In this document: positions 12,801 to 19,835 of the stretch, one piece after another
Position numbering within the stretch: the stretch's first letter is position 1
How the letters are laid out: each line of letters opens with the position of its first letter
Assembly (NCBI GenBank): GCA_015499985.1
Contig: JAAAUF010000619.1
Location: forward strand, 1-19,835
From: Haplosporangium gracile
Taxonomy: Eukaryota; Mortierellomycota; Mortierellomycetes; Mortierellales; Mortierellaceae
Direction: 5' to 3'
DNA length: 19,835 nt
Translations under genes and position numbers: made by a program
Notes under the pieces: generated by a model
The model's input: the letters and a program-made list of their open reading frames with translations, nothing else
Told to the model about the DNA's origin: nothing
Databases searched by the model: none

Positions 12801-15422
12801 CTACTTAAACAGCTTATCAATCTCGTCCGACTTGTACTTTTCCTTGACCTGGTTCTCATCCTCATCCTTAATTAACATCTACAAAGGCGAAACAAAAAAA
12901 AAAACAATGTTAATAACTAATCAAACAAATGCCATCAAGTCAAACGCAACAATATAAATACTCTCAAGCAGCGATAGCAGCCAAAGTAAGTACCTTGTCG
13001 GGGTCCTCGGAGGACTTCTTGGACTTCTTCTTCTTCTTCTTTTCGGTCACAGTCTTGACGCCAGCAATTCCACCTCCGAAACCGAGCTCGGCCATCTTGG
13101 GGTTGGGTGCGGGCAAGTCAACTGCACCGGTGGTATCATTCATGGCCTTCTGCTTGCCATGGGCAGTCGCCAGAACAGCATCTCCAAGAATATCCTTGAA
13201 CATGTCCTTCTTACGCTCAATACCCTTCTCACGCTCGACCCACTCCTCTCTCTTGCGCTTGAACTGGTCAATCTTGCAGTTGCGAAGGATAAACTTGCCG
13301 TGAAAGTTTTGCGACAACTCCTGCTCGTGCTCCAACAACTCGACCGCAATCTTCTCCTTCATCTCGATATCCGAAACAGCCCAGCACTTGTCGACAGTGT
13401 GTCCTCCATAACGATCCTTGGCCATCGAGTGGTACTTGCCCAAGAATGACTTCAGAATTTTTCTCTTCACCTTCAGGTTCAGAGTAGGCGATGTCAAGAA
13501 AGCCTCAATGACGTGCGAGCCGACAGGGTCCATGGTCCATGCATACATCAACTCCTCCTTTTGTGCGAAATAACTGTCAACAACAATCTTGGAGTGCTCC
13601 TCGGGGAACTGAAGCAAGAGCTGGAGAATAACGGCTCCCTGGGGGTGAAACTTGGGCTTGGTAGACTCCTGCTGGGCGCGACGCTCCATGAGAGCATCGT
13701 ACGTCTCCATGTTGAGGACCACATGCATAAACTCCTTGCGCTCAATGGTAGTGTGGGTCTGGAAGGCAGCGCAGAGACCATTGATCACTTCCTTGTAGCA
13801 GGCTCCGACGTTTTTGCAGGCCTCAACAACAGCACGAATGACTCCGGGACGCCCGTACTGCAAAAACTGCTCAAACTCGGGCACAACCTCTTCGACCATC
13901 ATCACCAGCTGGATAGGCGTCTTGGCATGGACAAAGAACTGCTGGATGACATAGTTGGCAATGGGGTGGAACGACAGCTTGACGAGACGACCGCGGAAGT
14001 ACGAGGTGTAGAACTTTTGGAACAAGGCGGGCGAAGCAACCTGCATAATTTTTTCCAGCAAATGCGATCCGACCTGGTCTCTGAGAAGAGTCTCAACATA
14101 GGCATCACGGTCGTGGTTCTTGGTGCCAGGCTCCTCCTCGTGGGTGATATCCATCAGCAACTTGTCAACAAGCCCATCCTTTGACGCATCATCATCCTTA
14201 GCCGATACCTCCAGAAGCAACTGCAGGACAGGGTTGGCGACCTGGTGGACGGCGAGCGAGCGAACAATAGAGTCGCTGAGGCCGTTCATCATGGTCGAAG
14301 TGATGGTGCGCAACATCTCCTTGAACGAGGGAGGGACCAGGCGGGTGGGTCTGAACGCACCAGCGTTGGTTTTGCTATTGTTAGACTCGTTGTACTTGGC
14401 CGACTTTTTACTCCTGACAGTACTCTTTCCACTTCCATCATCGGCCACAGTGCGTCCAGCGAGAACGTAGAGAAGTACACGGATGATGTGAGAGGCGAAG
14501 GGATCCGAGATCAAGGCGGTGAATTCCTCCTGGGTCTGACGGCACATATTCAAGATCATCTCCTCTGCGCTGAGCAAGACACCCTCCTCCTGAGGGACCT
14601 CGTCCTTGGCCTTGAGTTCGTTGCTCCTGACCTCCCTCTCGACAGCGTCGGCGCAAAGTGTAATCAAAGTCTGGCAGACGTGCGATGCGAAACGATGAGT
14701 GAACAACTTCAAGAAGCTATTGTGACAAAAGCGCCGAGGATGAATAACAAGCGAGGAAATAGGGGTTAATATCTGAATCAAAGAGAAACTCCCTGATGAC
14801 AAATAGAACGAACGGTAGATTAAATTCCTGTTGGGTTGTTGAACATACTTTCCGTTGAACTTGTCAAAGAAGACACGAAGCTGAAAGTCATTGGAGGCTC
14901 TCAGCAACTTCTCCAAGACAAGGGAGCAAGAGTGGTCAGTCGCCAAAACCAATTCCTTGCCCTGAACCTCAGTGTAGACGTTCTCCAAGAAAAGCTGCTG
15001 CTCTACAATGACAAATGCAATTTAGAAAAGGTTAGATTCCTGTAAATACCGTCGTCATGGTCATTGCAGTAGCCAGAAAAGATACAAAAGGAATTGTGCC
15101 AGAGGGTATTGAAAGTACCTTCGGCAGTCTCAAAATTGAGTTCGTCCAAGGTCTGCTCGACACCCTTGAAGTACTGCTGAACATCGGGGTCAATGAATCC
15201 AAAGATGGCGGCGGCGTCAATCTGCTCCCTCCTGTCAGGTCTGTCGGGACGAGGAGGGCGACCCTCCTCTCCAGCACCGTCCTCGGCATTGCGGTCGTAG
15301 GTGGTTTGATGGGTGCGCTGGAAGGTCTTGCCGGGGTTAGTGTCGGGTTTGGGGGCTGACTTTTCGGTCTTGTTCTTTTTTCCACGGGAGCCGCGGACTC
15401 TTCTTTCCGCAATAGCGACCAT
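12801..15422 (-). CDS. NOP9: NOP9, nucleolar Pumilio-repeat pre-rRNA processing protein
   Basis: NOP9 is a nucleolar RNA-binding protein with a C-shaped array of Puf repeats, needed for 18S rRNA maturation and 40S assembly. Exons (minus): 15119-15422, 14849-15002, 12994-14716 and 12801-12878; 2259 nt in frame, 752 residues. The basic N-terminus (RGSRGKKNKTEKSAPK) looks like a nuclear/nucleolar signal. The family features follow: IDPDVQQYFKGVEQTLDE, GKELVLATDHSCSLVLEKLL, FTHRFASHVCQTL, ISDPFASHIIRVLLYVLAG, DQVGSHLLEKIM, HPIANYVIQQF, DPVGSHVIEAFL, DRYGGHTVDKCW and HGKFILRNCKI, spread as degenerate Puf repeats. The C-terminus has KKKKKKSKKSSEDPDK and, after the last intron, KSDEIDKLFK and TAG. 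Retaining the last intron would instead end in VLTLAAIAA at 12964. It is divergent from the unidentified gene at 15786. Confidence 0.93.
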
Positions 15423-15785
15423 GTTGTTGTGTTGTGTGTGAGAGAGAGGGTGAAGAAGGGGAAAGAAAGTCGATGGGATGGGGATGGAGGAGAGAGAGGT
15501 GATGGAAAGGAGTAGTGCTTAAAAAAAAAAAAATCATTAGAGGCGGGTTTGTTTTGATTTTTTTCTTTTTTTGTAAGTGAAGGCAGTCACATTTCCTGTT
15601 GGCTGGAGCGATAAACGCCACCAATTTTCTTGTCACGACACGCGTTCGCCGACAGAGATCACTAACCAGCCAACATCGTCATATCCTCTCCACTACCCCT
15701 CTTATGTTTTCCTCTTTTTCATTTCTCATCAAACTGCTCCTTGCGCAATACCTTCTCAAATCCTGCACCTAGCATTAAATACAGG
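15423..15785. promoter_or_regulatory. Divergent promoter between NOP9 and the unidentified plus-strand gene
   Basis: This space of 363 bp holds no gene. The side next to NOP9 is G/A-rich on the plus strand (so pyrimidine-rich on the NOP9 coding strand), with a 12-13 nt poly-A run near 15521-15533. The right side is C/T-rich before the downstream ATG. Confidence 0.5.
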
Positions 15786-17396
15786 ATGAATTTCTTTCCA
15801 CATCGCCTCACCACTTCATCTCTGCCTTTCAGCAGCCACGAGCCCGCGACTACAGCATCGGCGACAGAGACTCTTGAGACCGCTTACCACGAGCGTGCCA
15901 ACCAAGAACTCAGAGTAACTTCTGAGAGCGCGCATATGAAACTGCCCAAAGGCAAGTATTCTCTCGACAAACCGCCCTTTGTCGGTTCTTTCTTCTTAAT
16001 TGAAGGAGCCCACGACGAGCAAATGGAGAGGTGGGAAGATCTGGACCAGACAAAACGGGACATCGTGTGCCTCCAGCAGTTACTCAGGGACCTCAATAAC
16101 CAAGTGAGCGATGATAACAAGAACAACGACAACGACGACGACGGCACCGACGAGGTGACATCTCGATTTAAGAGACAGAAACTAGATGTAGAAAACGCGG
16201 GTAGTGATGGTGGAATCTCAACTGTGGTCTCTCAAGATCTAGCGATGCCCAAGCTGGAGCATTTGTTGGCGTTATATAAGGTACTGTACTCCTTTTGAGC
16301 TTATTGTTGTTCTCACAAAGTGAGTCAAAGAGAACCCTTTGCGCACAGCCGTTAACACTATCTCTTCTACTGATATGGGACACTATCGATGAATAAGAAC
16401 GAACACTACGCTCTCTTGGAGATGATGGGATCGTTTGAATCTACGGCCTTGGTCATCAAGGGCACGCTCAAGAGACTGTTGAATGTTCAAGGCTCGGCCT
16501 TGATTTGTGACAGGCCCCACAACGGGGTTACCGCCTACGACGACCAGGTCACTGCTCCGTCATCGTCTGCTTCGGAGGATTCTAGCGACACTTTTTCATC
16601 ATGGAGTAATCAACATACCTTTCGAATCACAGCACTCGAATCAACTAATCGAGCTACTTTGGCAGAATCAACTGATGGAGCTACTTTATTGGAATCAATT
16701 GATGAGGCCACTTTGGTACAAGCAGTTGATAGTGATGGAGCTATGTCGGGATCCGGGGTAGAGGAGGTTCGAGAGGAGGTGCATATTAGACACGGCCAGG
16801 AAGAGACCAATTCGGCCGTGGCAAGCTCAGCCACTCCTGACGCGACGCTGACTGCCAGTTTTGAACTGAAAGGACAGCCAACGTTGCTTAAGAGTGAACA
16901 AAGTGACCAGGGCACTGAACCTGTTTGGGCTCGGGACCATTATAACACAATACCGACAACGATGCCTGAACCCAACCAGCAGCAGCAGCAGCAGTATCCG
17001 CCTCAGGAAGTCGAGATCCCCTATCTTAGCTTCACTCGCGACAGGATCAACACCAACGTATCGGCGACTGCTGCTGCTATCAAGCCTTCTCCTCCATCGA
17101 TATACATCCGCCCCGACGTTCAGTTGAACGACGAGAAGGCCGCGGATGAGGATGAGGACATCATACTTCAGGAAGGAAAGAGATTAGTCCGTTTTGACAA
17201 TTGGGTATCGACACTAGATGACGCCTGCTCAACTGCTGCTCATACTACAGTGTATACTTCTGAAAAAATGACCTCCGCCATCGTCATCAGCAAGACTCGA
17301 CCGATGACCAGACTGAATTCTTTGTTCATCAGACGACGGACGAAGAGGTCCGATATGGCCGCAGGGGAAGCCGATACCGCATCGCGCAAGCTGTAA
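15786..17396 (+). CDS. Hypothetical protein with an internal 9-residue repeat
   Basis: I do not recognise this protein. Two exons, 15786-16280 and 16398-17396, join in phase at TATAAG|GTACTG and AATAAG|AACGAA to give 1494 nt, 497 residues. The join makes a continuous, probably helical stretch (PKLEHLLALYKNEHYALLEM, then GSFESTALVIKGTLKRLL). A second helical candidate, EDLDQTKRDIVCLQQLLRDL, lies in exon 1, followed by an Asp/Asn-rich stretch and a basic FKRQKLD. Exon 2 has three to four tandem 9-residue units (STNRATLAE, STDGATLLE, SIDEATLVQ) at about residues 247-280, a short Gln run, and an Arg-rich end (FIRRRTKRSDM). No signal peptide or membrane segment is evident. The helices suggest a protein-interaction role, with much of the rest disordered. 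ATG 15786 is the first in frame. Codon use looks normal for the window. Confidence 0.7.
16641..16742 (+). repeat. 27-bp tandem coding repeat, about 3.5 copies
   Basis: Units start at 16641, 16668 and 16695, with a shorter fourth from 16722. Each encodes a variant of S-T/I-D/N-x-A-T-L-x-E. The copies are divergent at the DNA level, so the repeat is not very recent, and the reading frame is kept. Confidence 0.85.
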
Positions 17397-17723
17397 GAGC
17401 GAACGGTATACTCAACTGTCACTTGCACAACAACATATTTTTGCACCATGGGAATGAAATAGGAAGCGCATCATTTTTACCTATTGTACATTTTGCATAG
17501 CAACAGTTGCTGCCTCAGCAATAACAACCTCTGATCTGCAACACACTTTTGTATTTGTATACACAAACATCATTGCAACACATATTCACAGATAAATGCA
17601 GAATTTGATTTGCTAAGAAGAAAGACGAGAATATTATTGTACACTTCGATGTAATACTAGTAGTGCTGAATACACATAAAGGAAGAAAAGAGGAAGATAA
17701 AGCAAAACAGATGGTTTTGTTGT
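17397..17723. other. Convergent 3' space, no gene seen
   Basis: This 327-bp AT-rich space lies between the stop of the unidentified gene and the stop of TRAP-alpha. I see no coding sequence and no clear AATAAA for either side. Confidence 0.5.
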
Positions 17724-19055
17724 TTATGAGCGTCTCTTGACGACGCGGGGGGACTTCTTGTGGTGCTCGGGGATCCAGTCCTCGTCCAAGACCTTCATCT
17801 TCTCGAGAGCAGCCTCGCGCTCCTCGGGGGTCATGGCGGGGGTCTTTTTGACGGTCTTCTTGGTCTCGGGGGCCATGGCATCCTTGATGAACATCCCGAG
17901 GGCTGCAAAGATTCCGGCAATCAAGACGTATAAGAAGATCAACTGGAGGTCGATCCAAGACTGGACGGGCTCGGTGAAGTTGATGGTGCTGTTGTAGACG
18001 AGGACGGGGAAGTGGTTCTTGTTGGAGTCGATCATGTCGGCCATGAGGGTCAATCCGACCTCGCGGGAGGCGTGCTCCATCTTGATGGCATAGGGCAAGA
18101 TCAAGGTGCCATCGGCCTTGAGGGTAGTGCCGTATCTGTAGGCAGTCAACTACATGGAAGAAAGGGAAAGGGGCGTTAGATATCAACGGTTTAACAAAGA
18201 AGCAAAAAAAAGAAGGGGATAATGATCCCTGTTAACTCACACTCTGTAAGAAACAATGCAGGTTGCTTTGCCTCTCCTTAACTGTTTGAGCAAGGGGTTT
18301 CTACTTACATTGCGGATGATGTTGTTGTAGTCGTCAGACTCGGCAACGGTTCCAACAATCAAGTTGACCTTGAGGTCGGTCTTGCCAGTGTTCTTGAAGG
18401 TGACCTTCAAGTTGTTGGCCTCTCCAGAGACAATGTTGGGGGTCACTAATGCGATTGATAAGAAGAAAGGAAAGTAGGGGCAAGTTGAGTATCAGTTGTT
18501 CACACGCCCCAAATCGGATCTGCCTGGACCAGGGGGTTTGTACGAGAATAGTGCAAAAGTCAATAGACTTACAGCCAGCGATAGCGTTAGGGAACTCGGC
18601 GGAGATAGCGACGTTAGGGGCAGAATCCTGCGCAGAGACTATTGCATATTAGAGAAAATAAAGGAGAAAAGTGTGAGTATTCTGGCTGGGGCTGCCTTCT
18701 TGAAAGGATCCATCATCTCCATTTGAAGATGTCTTCCGTCAGATGAGCGTGAGGTGTTGTCGCGCCACCTCAAGTTTTGACTGCCAGTTCCTGTATCCAG
18801 ACGAACGGCAGGCGTGCCGCCGACTCCCGACTCTGCGTTTTTTATCCTGTCGATAGAGAAGAAAGGTTCGAGTAGTCGTGTGCCTTTTCCTTTGCGCGCC
18901 AAAAACGCCGGTTCCCGATGAGAGCCGATCTTCGTTTTTGAAAGAAGAAAGAGGCGATGGTGAGTGAGTGAGCGAGAGGTGTTTGAGTGTGTACCTGAGG
19001 CGAGGAAGAGGGCGCCGCAGACGAGGGCCTTGAGGGTGGACTTCAAACCGAACAT
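17724..19055 (-). CDS. SSR1: Translocon-associated protein subunit alpha (TRAP-alpha)
   Basis: TRAP-alpha is a single-pass ER membrane protein of the complex beside the Sec61 channel, helping some secretory proteins to enter and be glycosylated. Exons (minus): 18995-19055, 18573-18638, 18309-18445 and 17724-18149; 690 nt in frame, 229 residues. The N-terminus (MFGLKSTLKALVCGALFLAS) is a signal peptide, with likely cleavage near SVSA|QD. The lumenal domain has NLKVTFKNTGKTDLKVNLIVG and LTAYRYGTTLKADGTLILPY, then MADMIDSNKNHFPVLVYN, all typical of the family. The membrane segment is about 155-175 (LQLIFLYVLIAGIFAALGMF), followed by a basic cytosolic tail (DEDWIPEHHKKSPRVVKRRS). Possible N-glycosylation sites are N88-L-T (created at the exon 3/4 junction), N141-S-T and N145-F-T. 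The first intron (356 bp) is the longest in the window, and I could not exclude a skipped small exon inside it. Confidence 0.92.
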
Positions 19056-19640
19056 AGTGTGCGTGTATGTGTGTGAGTTGGTATGTACAGATGAGGGGGA
19101 AGGAGGGAAGGAGGATGAAGAAGAAAGAAGAAGAAACGAGAAAAAAAAGATAAACGCAATTTGTACTATGCACATAACGCAAGAGACAAGAGAGCACAAA
19201 AGAATAGAACGAATCGAAAGAGTCGAGTGGCCAGGAGCGTCTCACGATCTCATTGGTCAATGGCGTCGAACTTCAAAGTTTGAACTCTCTCTTTGCAGTT
19301 CTCGACTTGTTTGCCTGCTTGCTCTCTCACTCGTTCGTTCTTCTTTCTCGCGCTCTTTTTTTGCTTTTTTTCTTCTTTGTTCTTTTCATACTCACCTTCT
19401 CGGACATACCTTCCACCTCTTATCTCTTCTTCTTTTACATTATATTCCTTGGTTCTTATTCGTTCGGTCTACCTGCAGCAGCACCAGGGCAAACAGGGCA
19501 AGTGTCTCTGTAGAAGCATACAATGTTCTTGCACTGTCTTTCTTGAACATACCGTCCTTCTTGAACATTCATTCATGTCTATGCTATTTGTATCATGCCC
19601 TAAAATAAGGCATGACTGTTCTTGTATGGTTGCTGGCTAG
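19056..19640. promoter_or_regulatory. Upstream region of TRAP-alpha, pyrimidine/purine-biased, no gene seen
   Basis: The 120 bp next to the TRAP-alpha start are purine-rich on the plus strand, which is C/T-rich on the TRAP-alpha coding strand, as in the other leaders of this window. From about 19280 to 19460 the plus strand becomes strongly C/T-rich. Open frames here are low-complexity and I do not regard them as genes. It could be the leader of a rightward gene beyond the window, but no start with coding character follows before the edge. Confidence 0.4.
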
Positions 19641-19644
19641 CTGC

Positions 19645-19764
19645 ACGCTTTTTGGAACACTTTTTTTTTTTGTTTTTAAGAAATTTATTGCGTACGCTTT
19701 TTGGAACACTTCGAATGTGTGATCTGATCAGTATGCACGTGATCTAAAAAAGATTTATTACGTA
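19645..19764. repeat. Short interleaved direct repeats near the right edge
   Basis: An 18-bp sequence (ACGCTTTTTGGAACACTT) occurs exactly at 19645-19662 and 19694-19711. A second motif, ATTTATTGCGTA at 19683-19694, recurs with one change (ATTTATTACGTA) at 19753-19764. Together they look like a diverged tandem duplication of an AT-rich segment. Confidence 0.85.
19684..19759 (-). terminator. Two minus-strand AATAAA hexamers, possible 3' end of an off-window gene
   Basis: TTTATT at 19684-19689 and 19754-19759 reads AATAAA on the minus strand. Both lie inside the repeated segment, and a run of 19 T (A on the minus strand) ends the window at 19817-19835. A leftward gene beyond the right edge could end here. 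The evidence is only the hexamers. Confidence 0.3.
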
Positions 19765-19835
19765 ATAGAATGACATCGTGCAGCATCTGTTGCATATGTG
19801 GCTCTTGTGTTTTCCACTTTTTTTTTTTTTTTTTT

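Noticed and set aside
12526..12957. Plus-strand frame rich in Phe, Leu and Ser
   Set aside because: It is antisense to the lysine-rich frame after NOP9; AAG runs read backwards as CTT.
13513..14184. Plus-strand frame of 223 residues
   Set aside because: It lies antisense inside the NOP9 Puf-repeat exon, which has clear family motifs. The plus frame shows no recognisable domain.
18964..19608. Plus-strand frame of 214 residues across the TRAP-alpha promoter
   Set aside because: It starts in the TRAP-alpha first intron, runs antisense through its first exon and continues through low-complexity purine and pyrimidine DNA. No family motif is seen.
19817..19835. Terminal poly-T run as a telomere or contig-end signal
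   Set aside because: There is no TTAGGG-type repeat. A homopolymer at a window edge is no evidence for a chromosome end.

Overview
This is nuclear DNA from a filamentous fungus. Genes are split by many short introns (mostly 87-160 bp, GT-AG with GTAAGT/GTATGT-like donors), intergenic spaces are short, and the proteins are typical eukaryotic housekeeping ones. The gene content (TRAP-alpha, a selenoprotein H homologue, a SAM-kinesin-13) and intron density suggest an early-diverging lineage, most likely Mucoromycota/Mortierellomycotina. That placement is inference. I could run no searches, and all exon joins were made by hand from splice signals, reading phase and family motifs.

Layout from left to right: (1) 1-2100, a poorly coding stretch holding relics of an unidentified minus-strand gene. 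(2) 2826-4221 (-), PIG-P, a subunit of the enzyme that starts GPI anchor synthesis. (3) 4746-6246 (+), a selenoprotein H-type nuclear redox protein: a long AT-hook exon spliced to a CxxC thioredoxin-like domain. (4) 6489-10726 (-), a 10-exon kinesin-13 with a SAM-like N-terminus and a long polyglutamine tract. (5) 11406-12138 (+), signal peptidase complex subunit SPC1. (6) 12801-15422 (-), the nucleolar Pumilio-repeat protein NOP9, followed by an in-frame lysine-rich reading frame beyond its stop. (7) 15786-17396 (+), an unrecognised two-exon gene. (8) 17724-19055 (-), TRAP-alpha (SSR1). (9) 19056-19835, promoter-like pyrimidine-rich DNA, then a short repeated AT-rich segment that may be the 3' end of a gene lying off the right edge.

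The seven genes alternate strands strictly (- + - + - + -), so every intergenic space is either a shared divergent promoter (4222-4745, 10727-11405, 15423-15785) or a convergent 3' space. Three products act at the ER membrane (PIG-P, SPC1, TRAP-alpha) and two are expected in the nucleus or nucleolus (SELENOH-like, NOP9). Nothing shows they are functionally linked. The points most worth checking are the SELENOH gene, whose first active-site cysteine codon is cut by an intron whose retention gives an AT-hook-only protein, and the in-frame TAG that separates NOP9 from a 93-codon basic tail.
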